Assembly (NCBI GenBank): GCA_046704385.1
Contig: JBJKSB010000103.1
Location: forward strand, 1-64,000
Length of the DNA: 64,000 bases
Reading direction: 5' to 3'
DNA from: GH45 sp046704385
GTDB taxonomy: Bacteria > Bacteroidota > Bacteroidia > Bacteroidales > SZUA-534
In this document: piece after piece, positions 1 through 8,219 of the stretch
How positions within the stretch are numbered: the stretch's first letter is position 1
How the letters are laid out: every line of letters begins with the position of its first letter
The notes under the pieces: generated by a model
Told to the model about the DNA's origin: nothing
What the model saw: only the letters and a program-made list of their open reading frames with translations
Database searches by the model: none
Translations under genes and position numbers: made by a program

Positions 1-97
1 ATTTCCTAAGTTGAGATACCATGTTTTTCAGATAGTAATATCCGATTCCACCTTTTAAAGGGTTTGGGAGGATAATATACAATACCTAAAAGTCCCT

Positions 98-1099
98 CTA
101 TTCCTTTGGTTCTTTATGCAGCATTAACGCTTCAATGTTGGCAGCCATTATTTCCGGATCGATCAGGAGTTTTAAATAGGCCTGGTTCGAATCCTTTGTA
201 TTTTGCCATTGATTACCGCCCTCATCATCGGGCAGGCAGATGCCATTTACCTTTTCCCAAACTGAACCCAATCCCCCGCGAATAGCATAGTAAACCGCCG
301 TTTGGTCGTAGGTGCAGTTATCGAGAATTCTGCCTTTGAAACCGGCTTTTATCCAGGGAGCATTTTGGCTGAAATGCATAAAACCGACATACAAGGGAGT
401 GTGTCTATCAATTTCGTTAAAAACTTCGCCTGTTTTTATAAGTTGCCCTATTTCATAACCTGAAAAGGTAATGGGTTTGGTGATATTTCCGAGTACAAAT
501 TTGGTGACCCCGGGCATATTGCCGCTAAAATTCCATTCCCACTTGCCCGAGGGATATTGCCCGCCCATAATCACAAACTCCTTTACCTTTTGGTCAATCA
601 ACTCCTTACCATTAAGTGAAGAAATAGAATCAGCCTGTGAGTTCATTAAGTTCTTAAAATTTGCCAACGGCCCTACCGCTATAATTATGATACTGTTGTC
701 AGCAGCTTTAGCCAGGATTTGACGGTATAAAACAACTGCATCAGCTGCCTGTTCCTGGTTTATATCAGAAGGAAATGAATCAGCTATAGGTTTAGTGTAA
801 TTGTAGGGTTCCTGAAACGACCCTCCCTTTCTAACGCCAATCGGAATATCCGGATGATGATAAAAAGTATTGACCGCATCGATGGCCGGTACAGCGTATT
901 TTTCCTGCGTCCAGGCCATTACAGCCAGCAAATCGCACTCTTTGGTGTCGATAAAATAATTCAGCATGGTAAGCGCACCTAAATCATCAGCGTCGCCACC
1001 AAAATCGGTATCAAAAATCACTTTTTCCTGGGCGTGTGAATTGAGCGCAACGGATAAAATTATACCCAATATCGAGATAAAAAAGCCAATTCTTTTCAT
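98..1099 (-). CDS. Secreted nucleoside hydrolase (IUNH family)
   Basis: This 333-aa protein has an N-terminal signal peptide (hydrophobic residues 5-20, likely cleavage near SHA-QE), so it acts outside the cytoplasm. The motif DTDFGGDADD at residues 30-39 matches the calcium-binding Asp cluster of inosine-uridine nucleoside hydrolases, which cleave the N-glycosidic bond of ribonucleosides. A second conserved stretch, VIMGGQYPSG, sits mid-protein. Secreted Bacteroidota members of this family often lie in glycan loci and may act on other N- or O-ribosides; the substrate here is unknown. It is the last gene of the minus-strand mannan locus, 102 bp after the GH2 gene. The family call is firm and its role in mannan use is doubtful. 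Confidence 0.85.
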   Translation of the reverse strand: MKRIGFFISILGIILSVALNSHAQEKVIFDTDFGGDADDLGALTMLNYFIDTKECDLLAVMAWTQEKYAVPAIDAVNTFYHHPDIPIGVRKGGSFQEPYNYTKPIADSFPSDINQEQAADAVVLYRQILAKAADNSIIIIAVGPLANFKNLMNSQADSISSLNGKELIDQKVKEFVIMGGQYPSGKWEWNFSGNMPGVTKFVLGNITKPITFSGYEIGQLIKTGEVFNEIDRHTPLYVGFMHFSQNAPWIKAGFKGRILDNCTYDQTAVYYAIRGGLGSVWEKVNGICLPDDEGGNQWQNTKDSNQAYLKLLIDPEIMAANIEALMLHKEPKE

Positions 1100-1201
1100 T
1101 GCATTGGAATTTTAGTTATTAAATTAAAATCTAGTTGTGCATTCATAAAGTTCTGTTTAAATACTCATCGGATGAGTTTTATATTACAAAGAAAACTTCT
1201 G

Positions 1202-3790
1202 CTAGTAGGTATCCACCAGCGACATGGTTTTAATTTCATCAGGTACAATTTTGCCGGAATTACCAGGTTTGATCCATATATCATAGGTTTTCCCCGGAAG
1301 AACATCAAAGTAATTATCGCTAAAAACTGCATCATCATCGGTATATAAATACAAATTTTTAAGAAGATGCTGAGTTGTAATCTGATAATGTTTTCCTTTG
1401 ATATAGTTTATTATGGGTTTTGCCCTTTCCAGTTCAAGGTCTTTTGGTTTTTCAAAATAAAAATCAGTATAAGCAAGCTCCTGTTTTCTAATATCTGAAA
1501 GTGATAAATGTAATACCACCCCTTTGCTATTAGCCTTGCCCAAAAGTTGCTTTACCGGAATACTAAAAATATTTTCAGAAGTGTTAGCCGGTGTAAGTAC
1601 ATCCAGCTTATTATCATATAATACTTTACCGTCAAAATCCATCAGGGTAACTGCCACTGTGGCATCATCCGGATCCAATTCATCAGACACCAACCAAACA
1701 TTAATATTTGTACTATCGTTTAAAACAGATAACAAATAAGGTTTATATGCTTTTTTAGCAAAATACTGCAAAGCTTTCCACTTACCGTAATAATCCATTG
1801 ACGACCATGAAGCCACCGGCCAGCAATCGTTCAACTGCCAGTAAAGTGTACCCATACAGTAGGGTTTGTTACGCCTGTGGGCCTCAATTCCCATTTCAAT
1901 TCCTTCAGCCTGCAACACCTGACCCACATAAAGAAATTTTGCAAAATCCTCGGGTATATGATAATCCCACCCCATATATTCCTTGATGCGTAAATTACCA
2001 ATCCCACTACGCTGATGCGAAGCCATCACCTCCGACTCAATATTCCAGTCCTCAGGTATAGTATATTTTTTCACTGAATTAAAATCGGGAAATGATTGAA
2101 ATCCATACTCACTCATAAACCGGGGAATAATTTCATTAAAGCGTTCGAATTTTTCCTTACCATGCCATACTCCCCAGTAATGCACATCGCCTGAAGTACT
2201 TTCGTAACCTGCCAGTTTTTTAAAACCTGCTGCCGGCGACGATGGCCAGTAAAAAACTTCCGGGTCATCACTTTTTACAACCTTGGGCAATATAGAATAA
2301 AACAGCGTATCGTATGCATGCCAAATCTCAGCCCTTTGTTCCGGATTATATCGTTGCTTCCAACCCCAACCCCAATTATCATTTCCCTGACCCCAGGCCG
2401 CTTCAATTTCGTTATTTCCACACCATAAAGCAATGGAAGGATGATTCCTTAAACGCTGAACATTCTGAATAGCTTCCTGCCTCACATTTTCCAGAAAATT
2501 ATCGTTACCCGGATACATACTGCAGGCAAACATAAAATCATGCCAAAGCATTAAGCCTAACGAATCGCATAATTCATAAAACCGGTCATTTTCATAGATT
2601 CCACCTCCCCAAACGCGTAACATATTCATATTACAAGCGGCAGCCGATTTTAAAATATGCAGGTATTTTTCATCGGTTACGCGGGTTAGGAGTATATCAT
2701 TAGGAATGTAATTAGCACCTTTGGCAAAAACAGGTACCCCGTTTACCTCAAAATAAAAGCTCTCGCCCTTTTCGTCGGGTTTACGAACCACACGAATATT
2801 ACGTAATCCGGTTTTTACCCGTGTGGAAGCCAGTACTTTACTATTATTTAAGACATCAACCTGAAACGTATACATATAGGGTGTTCCAAGCCCGTTTGGC
2901 CACCATAAATAAGGTTTCGCAAACCCTGTAAATAATTCCAGTTTATTAACTCCCGGGTTAATCTGCCTGTTAGTTGCAATTAACAGGGTATCTCCGGTTG
3001 CTTTATTCGTAACCTGAATATTAACAGTTTGTTGTTTGTCCGATTGGATGGTAGTAACAAAATCGAGCTTTGCATAATCCTCCGTAATCTCCTTCTGATC
3101 GACAAATACATCATTAATTTTTGTTTCAGACCACCCCAGCAGGTAAGCCGGCCTCCAAATTCCTGAAGTGACTAACCTTGGACCCCAATCCCATCCGAAA
3201 TGAAAAGGTGCTTTACGAATAAACGGACTTACTTTTTTGTCGCCCAATTCACCATTTTCCGATTGGTCATTCACCGCCGGCAACGCATAGCCATTTTCTT
3301 CCAATAATTTCAACCCCTTATTAATTGGCGAGTGAAAATAAATGCGAAGTTCATTCTTGCCAACTTTAATCAGATTTTTCACTTCTGCTTTCCAGCTGCG
3401 AAACATATTATCAGCCTGCAACACCAGGCTATCGTTCAAATAAACGTCGGCATAAGTATCCAGTCCTTCAAAACATAATTCAAGATGATCACTTTGCAAC
3501 AATTCATCAGAAACCTTAAATTCTTTCCGGTATTCCCAGTCTTTCTTATCGATCCATTGTTGTTTATGTTCATTCAGCCTGTAAAATGGTTCTTCAATTT
3601 TACCATTGGTCAGTAAATCTTCGTGCACCGTTCCAGGTACCCTGGCCTTCATCCAATTATTTGTATCGGCCTGTTTAAATTGCCAACCTGAATCAAGATT
3701 AAGTTTTAACATACCATTTTCAGTTTGCAAATCAGTATTACATCCATAAATTAAAAGTGCAATTAAAAAAGAGAAGACCAGGTTTTTCAT
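1202..3790 (-). CDS. GH2 beta-mannosidase, lipoprotein
   Basis: This 862-aa protein has a lipobox (LLIYGC, Cys 17), placing it on a membrane, probably facing the periplasm. An N-terminal jelly roll (about 30-200), an Ig-like domain and a TIM barrel follow in the usual GH2 order. The acid/base Glu lies in CGNNEIEAAWG (E461) and the nucleophile in MSEYGFQSFP (E561), as in GH2 beta-mannosidases; the motif WGGGIYEND is also typical of that subgroup. It should release mannose from the non-reducing ends of manno-oligosaccharides made by the GH26 and GH5 enzymes of the same locus. It is separated from the upstream SASA esterase by a terminator hairpin and 368 bp, so it may have its own promoter. Confidence 0.93.
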   Translation of the reverse strand: MKNLVFSFLIALLIYGCNTDLQTENGMLKLNLDSGWQFKQADTNNWMKARVPGTVHEDLLTNGKIEEPFYRLNEHKQQWIDKKDWEYRKEFKVSDELLQSDHLELCFEGLDTYADVYLNDSLVLQADNMFRSWKAEVKNLIKVGKNELRIYFHSPINKGLKLLEENGYALPAVNDQSENGELGDKKVSPFIRKAPFHFGWDWGPRLVTSGIWRPAYLLGWSETKINDVFVDQKEITEDYAKLDFVTTIQSDKQQTVNIQVTNKATGDTLLIATNRQINPGVNKLELFTGFAKPYLWWPNGLGTPYMYTFQVDVLNNSKVLASTRVKTGLRNIRVVRKPDEKGESFYFEVNGVPVFAKGANYIPNDILLTRVTDEKYLHILKSAAACNMNMLRVWGGGIYENDRFYELCDSLGLMLWHDFMFACSMYPGNDNFLENVRQEAIQNVQRLRNHPSIALWCGNNEIEAAWGQGNDNWGWGWKQRYNPEQRAEIWHAYDTLFYSILPKVVKSDDPEVFYWPSSPAAGFKKLAGYESTSGDVHYWGVWHGKEKFERFNEIIPRFMSEYGFQSFPDFNSVKKYTIPEDWNIESEVMASHQRSGIGNLRIKEYMGWDYHIPEDFAKFLYVGQVLQAEGIEMGIEAHRRNKPYCMGTLYWQLNDCWPVASWSSMDYYGKWKALQYFAKKAYKPYLLSVLNDSTNINVWLVSDELDPDDATVAVTLMDFDGKVLYDNKLDVLTPANTSENIFSIPVKQLLGKANSKGVVLHLSLSDIRKQELAYTDFYFEKPKDLELERAKPIINYIKGKHYQITTQHLLKNLYLYTDDDAVFSDNYFDVLPGKTYDIWIKPGNSGKIVPDEIKTMSLVDTY

Positions 3791-3967
3791 CGGTTTATAT
3801 TTTTGAGATTATCATGCTTTTATATATAATGTTTAAATAAAAATAGACTTTTTAGAGGAATAAATTTAATGATTGGGGTTTTTTTGAGGGTTTGAGGATT
3901 TTTGAAGAGTAGCTTACGCTCTATATTTCTTTAGACTCGTAATTTTGATCCTGTGTTTACCAAAATT

Positions 3968-4006
3968 CCCCCTTTAGCTGTAGCCATCTCCCCCAGGGGA
4001 GAACAC
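3968..4006. repeat. Intergenic repeat arm (AGCTGTAGCCAT type), copy A
   Basis: The stretch CCTTTAGCTGTAGCCATCTC (3971-3990) is followed by a small palindrome, CTCCCCCAGGGGAG. The core TTTAGCTGTAGCCAT recurs at 15333-15347 in another gene-free gap of this window. No open reading frame explains it. The rest of the 3791-4158 gap holds AT-rich sequence and the terminator annotated separately. Confidence 0.55.
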
Positions 4007-4104
4007 AATAAAATAGGGCCACAACTTAATATTTGGTTAAACACCGTTTCAAGAAGCCAAATGTTATTAGACTTTTCCTATCCAACATATTTCTTTTTAA
4101 ACAA

Positions 4105-4132
4105 AAATCCCGGAGCGCAAACTCCGGGATTT
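4105..4132 (-). terminator. Rho-independent terminator after the SASA esterase gene
   Basis: A perfect 11-bp stem (AAATCCCGGAG at 4105-4115 with CTCCGGGATTT at 4122-4132) encloses a 6-nt loop. Read on the minus strand it runs into TTTTTGTTT. It lies 27 bp past the stop of the esterase gene, so it should end that transcript before the GH2 gene. Confidence 0.85.
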
Positions 4133-4158
4133 CTTAATATTTAAGTTGCAACGTTGTT

Positions 4159-6144
4159 TTATTCTGTAATCCCTTTCCAATTATCGGTTCGGAAAGGTGA
4201 TGCAGGTAAATTTGCTGAATTTGTCAGGTTACATTCAGGATTAGATGACCATGCATAGCGAACGGCCAGCGGGGTTTTTACCTGACGACAGGTTACGTCT
4301 ACTTTATCACCAACAATTTGAGCATCGGCCCAGTGAAATACTGAATCGGCACCAGCCATGGCAAAACCGGTTAGTTTATCTCCATGTGAAATTTTAAGCC
4401 CGTCGTAAACATAGTCGAACATTAGTTCAACCGTATCTCCTTTAATTTCGAAAGCCCTGTAAAGAGGCCCCATATAAGGAATATCCTGATCGTAAACTTT
4501 TGCCAGAGCATTTAATGCCAAACGTTTCCCTACATCCTGCTTATCGCCGGGATGAATGTTTTTGGCATCGCCAATATCAATTGTTACAGCCATTCCTGTG
4601 TTGGGTAGCAAAAGTGCCATAGTTTGAGCTTCGCGAAGTTCGGCCCAGGTATCTTCAACCGGCTCGGTATTTCGCGACATGTAACTTGCCAATTGTACAA
4701 AAAAGAATGGAAAATCACCCTGATCCCACTGCTGTCGCCAGTCGGTTATCATATTTTTAAACAACTCCCGATACTGAAATGCTCTACCGGCATTACTTTC
4801 ACCCTGATACCAGATGGCTCCACGGAAAGTAAATGGTATTAATGGGCTGATCATCCCGTTATATAATACCGTAGGTTGATTTGGATCATCAATAGCTATC
4901 GGACGTGTTTTAATATCTCTAAAATCAAATCCTTTTTTAACCAGCCAGCCTTTAGCAATAGGAATAGATTTCCCTTTGCCGGATTCCAGCTTATAACTTT
5001 CAGCTTTACCCATAAATCCACCGCCGCCACCGAAATCATAAACCCGGAGTGTGATTACATTTTTACCTACCTTGGCTAAACCTGAAGGTAATTTATACTC
5101 ACGTATTTTGTCCCAAACTTTATCTTCACCAACTTTCACTCCATTGAACCAGGCTTCATCCCAATCGTCAGGTGCTCCATACATCAGGGTTAAATCACTG
5201 TTTGCCATATCCTTAGTTAAGGTGATAGTTTTACGATACCAGGTGGAACCATCATAATTTCCCAGTGAAGTTTCTTCCCACATTTTAGGCAAATCCATTG
5301 GAGTCCAGCCACTATCGTCGAAATCTACTTCGGCATAAACAACTTTATCCCCCTGGTAACCAGGATCGGCTACTCTTATTTCCTTATTCATCTGTTTGGT
5401 ATCGGCCTCGTACTTTTGTTGCAGGCTATCGCGCGAAGCGGCCAATTTTCCAATCTTTTCAGCCAATTTTGCAAAATCATCCATTTTCATCAGGGTTTCA
5501 CGACTTGTCCATGCTTCGGCTACGGTACCACCCCATGAGGTATGAATTAAACCAATAGGAACTTTTAATTCCTGGTACAATTTCCGGCCGAAGAAATAGG
5601 CAGTAGCCGAAAAAGGCTTAGCTGTGTTGGAATCGCACTGAACCCAGCCGATGGTACCTATAGTATCGACTGGTGTAAATGCAATATTTCGTTCCACGGT
5701 AAACAAGCGGATATCCGGATAATCAGCCTGTGCAGCTTCTTCTTCAGCGTTGTTTACATGAGCCCAGTTACCCACTAAGGGCATCTCCATATTCGACTGG
5801 CCTGAACATATCCACACTTCACCCAGCATTACATTTTTAAAAGTCTTGCTTATCGTTCCTGACGAAATGGTCAATTCGTAAGGACCGCCTGCTTTAGTTG
5901 TAGGTAAACTTGCCATCCATTTACCATCATCACCGGCTTTACAGCTGGTATTTGTTCCCCATGAGCCGGTTACTACAATTTTCGCTCCCGGATCAGATTT
6001 TCCCCACACATTTACTCCGGTGTTTTGTTGCAACACCATGTTATCGGTGAAAACCTTTGGCATTTCAATAAAAGTTGTTTTGGTACAACTTAAAAATACT
6101 GCCAGCATTATGCCTAGCATTCCATACTGCCTTATTCTGTTCAT
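4159..6144 (-). CDS. SASA-family carbohydrate acetylesterase (sialate O-acetylesterase-like), lipoprotein
   Basis: From the ATG at 6144 the protein is 661 aa and starts with a lipoprotein signal (FLSC, Cys about 19). An upstream ATG at 6234 would add 30 residues ahead of a clear signal and is rejected. The block WICSGQSNMEMPL carries the SGNH-type nucleophile (S117), and a late NIHPGDKQD supplies the catalytic Asp/His pair (H531). A beta-galactosidase-like jelly roll (about residues 235-370, rich in Trp and Gly) is inserted in the catalytic fold, as in other SASA enzymes. The family removes O-acetyl groups from sugars. In this locus the likely substrate is acetylated mannan rather than sialic acid, which is an inference from context. 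Confidence 0.85.
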   Translation of the reverse strand: MNRIRQYGMLGIMLAVFLSCTKTTFIEMPKVFTDNMVLQQNTGVNVWGKSDPGAKIVVTGSWGTNTSCKAGDDGKWMASLPTTKAGGPYELTISSGTISKTFKNVMLGEVWICSGQSNMEMPLVGNWAHVNNAEEEAAQADYPDIRLFTVERNIAFTPVDTIGTIGWVQCDSNTAKPFSATAYFFGRKLYQELKVPIGLIHTSWGGTVAEAWTSRETLMKMDDFAKLAEKIGKLAASRDSLQQKYEADTKQMNKEIRVADPGYQGDKVVYAEVDFDDSGWTPMDLPKMWEETSLGNYDGSTWYRKTITLTKDMANSDLTLMYGAPDDWDEAWFNGVKVGEDKVWDKIREYKLPSGLAKVGKNVITLRVYDFGGGGGFMGKAESYKLESGKGKSIPIAKGWLVKKGFDFRDIKTRPIAIDDPNQPTVLYNGMISPLIPFTFRGAIWYQGESNAGRAFQYRELFKNMITDWRQQWDQGDFPFFFVQLASYMSRNTEPVEDTWAELREAQTMALLLPNTGMAVTIDIGDAKNIHPGDKQDVGKRLALNALAKVYDQDIPYMGPLYRAFEIKGDTVELMFDYVYDGLKISHGDKLTGFAMAGADSVFHWADAQIVGDKVDVTCRQVKTPLAVRYAWSSNPECNLTNSANLPASPFRTDNWKGITE

Positions 6145-6272
6145 TTTACTAATTTTTGGTTTTATAATTTCGCTGTTAAAAATTGTTGCATTTAAATTTA
6201 CGCTTTTTTGTTCAGGATGCCTTATAAAAATCACTCCTCATTTTACTTTGTAGAATATATTTATGAAAACTG

Positions 6273-6298
6273 AAATGCCGGCTCTAAGTCCGGCACTT
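6273..6298 (-). terminator. Rho-independent terminator after the CE2 esterase gene
   Basis: TGCCGG (6276-6281) pairs with CCGGCA (6290-6295); flanking A/T pairs and one G-U extend the stem to about 9 bp. On the minus strand it is followed by a T-rich run. It lies 50 bp beyond the CE2 stop codon and before the SASA esterase gene. Confidence 0.7.
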
Positions 6299-6347
6299 CA
6301 AACAAAAATAAACCTAATTATGAAATTTAAATCCTTCCATTTTTATT

Positions 6348-8204
6348 TTACCATCCCATTAATTGCTTTAAAAATATTTCTAATTCATTAGCAATTATTT
6401 GGTGTTCGCTGGCATCAGGATGATAATCGCACCCTGAATTCAAATTATGAGTTAAGTACAATTTATGAACAAGGGTATCGCCACTATTATTTAAATTATT
6501 CACCACTCCTGTCAGGTAACTTTTCTGGGATTCGAACAACGTATTATCAGCCATTGGGCTGGTAAGACATACTATTTCTGCATCAGGATATTTAGACCTT
6601 ATGATACCAATAAAATTCACATAAGCACTACAAAAAGCTGTTGAATCCTGAATACCATCGTTTTGACCCAGGCAAACAGTAACAACATCAGGAATATAAT
6701 TTGAAAAATTCCATGCATCACCTGTTGGCATTAAATTAATCTGCTGGTAAATCTCAGGCATGGTATAGGCAATATCACAACAACTATGAATTAACCCAAT
6801 ACCTGAATAGGAAGTCAGCATGGCCTGGGTATTTAAAGCACGACCTACCACCAAACCATAAGCCAGATAAGCACTATGCTCATCGTACCATTCGCCAGTA
6901 CCACAGGCAACTTCGCTATAATCGGCACCATATCCACAGGTAATTGAATTTCCTATGCATTCAATTTTTCGATCAGGTAGCGGATCAGGTTCCAGTAGTT
7001 CGTCGCATCGTAAGCCAACAAATTCAATATAGCCGATACTTGCCTCTGTATTCTTAACTATGCTCAATGTATGATCTCCATCGGCAAGTCCACTCACTAA
7101 ATCAATTGTGTTTTGTTTATCGGTTGTCTGAATCCGGGTAGGTTTGCCATCAACTACTATCTCCAGATAATTATGATAAGAACCGTATTGAACTGCATCA
7201 TTCAATAAAATCTGACAATATGTACCTTTAAATTTTGCCTTAATGGTTGTACCTGAAGCCCACATCCTGGGTTTCAACGGATTTGAAAAATCTACCCTTC
7301 CAATATATTGAATGTATGGGTTATCCGGTTTAATGACTTCCTCAGTAACGTAAACCTGCCAGGTGGTTTTCGATCCGATTTCGGTTGTAATTACATAATC
7401 AACATATCCTTTCTCTGCAAAATTTACAGCAACTCCCGATTGTGGCTCAATAGTAGTTCCATCCGTATAAGTAATGGTTGGGACGACGTTTGTTAAATCA
7501 TATCCTACCGGCACTTCAATATATATACTATTTCCGTCAAAAACCGATTCGCCTACCTGGCCCGGTATGGAATACGTCAAAATATTGGCCTCGTATATTT
7601 TCTCACTTTTTACCTCAACCAGCCAATCACGCGTTTTACCGCTTTCCGCTGTAACAGTATATACTACCGGTCCATTTGAAAAATCAACCGGTTCCTGTGA
7701 TGCCGGCGAAATGGTAGCACCAGGTGAAACCGTGATCTCAGATTCCAGCTTACTAATGTCCGTTCCAAGCTTAACCTCAACAGTAACCGAAGTATTACTA
7801 ATGACTGCCTCACTTTTTTGCCTTTTCAGATAAAAGCTAAGTATTTTAGTTTCATCACTTTTTGCATTTTCGACAGAGACTTCCCAGGGTTTAACACTAT
7901 TATCCTCAGCTGTAACAGTAAATATTACCGGTCCTGCCGAAAAATCCGTTTCCACTCCTGATGCAGGAGTCATAGTGGCTTTTTCCGAGATTTCAATCTG
8001 GGGTACTAAAGCTGATAAATCAGTTTCAGCTCCAACCTTAACCTGTACTTTGTCAGCATCACTTAAAATAGTGGCTGGTTCCGTTTGTCCAGGTACAGAG
8101 AAAGATAAAATTTCTTTTTCATTACTTGCCTCGGCCGATTCCTTACAGGCCCATATTACAAAAGAAAGGAATGCAAATATTATTAGTTTTAATTTCATTC
8201 TCAC
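6348..8204 (-). CDS. CE2-type acetyl esterase with three N-terminal Ig-like repeats, lipoprotein
   Basis: This 618-aa lipoprotein (lipobox VIWAC, Cys 20) has three parts. Residues about 30-290 contain three homologous modules of roughly 85 aa, each opening with an ILSF/ILTY strand and containing a TI.P.SG..V.F pattern, resembling DUF5018-like beta modules. Residues about 295-400 form the jelly roll seen in CE2 esterases (IGRVDFSNP, KFKGTYCQILL). Residues 410-618 form the SGNH hydrolase domain with ECIGNSITCGYG (nucleophile S420) and a late DYHPDASEH carrying the catalytic His. CE2 enzymes deacetylate xylan and glucomannan oligosaccharides. The repeats probably act as a spacer lifting the catalytic part off the membrane. 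It is 15 bp from the preceding esterase gene. Confidence 0.87.
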   Translation of the reverse strand: MRMKLKLIIFAFLSFVIWACKESAEASNEKEILSFSVPGQTEPATILSDADKVQVKVGAETDLSALVPQIEISEKATMTPASGVETDFSAGPVIFTVTAEDNSVKPWEVSVENAKSDETKILSFYLKRQKSEAVISNTSVTVEVKLGTDISKLESEITVSPGATISPASQEPVDFSNGPVVYTVTAESGKTRDWLVEVKSEKIYEANILTYSIPGQVGESVFDGNSIYIEVPVGYDLTNVVPTITYTDGTTIEPQSGVAVNFAEKGYVDYVITTEIGSKTTWQVYVTEEVIKPDNPYIQYIGRVDFSNPLKPRMWASGTTIKAKFKGTYCQILLNDAVQYGSYHNYLEIVVDGKPTRIQTTDKQNTIDLVSGLADGDHTLSIVKNTEASIGYIEFVGLRCDELLEPDPLPDRKIECIGNSITCGYGADYSEVACGTGEWYDEHSAYLAYGLVVGRALNTQAMLTSYSGIGLIHSCCDIAYTMPEIYQQINLMPTGDAWNFSNYIPDVVTVCLGQNDGIQDSTAFCSAYVNFIGIIRSKYPDAEIVCLTSPMADNTLFESQKSYLTGVVNNLNNSGDTLVHKLYLTHNLNSGCDYHPDASEHQIIANELEIFLKQLMGW

Positions 8205-8219
8205 CTAAAAATTATCTTT

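Noticed and set aside
1..97. A stop-free minus-strand frame near the left edge with an ATG at 20-22
   Set aside because: Only 7 codons follow within the window and no family motif can be read. It could be the start of a further gene, but it cannot be supported from this sequence.
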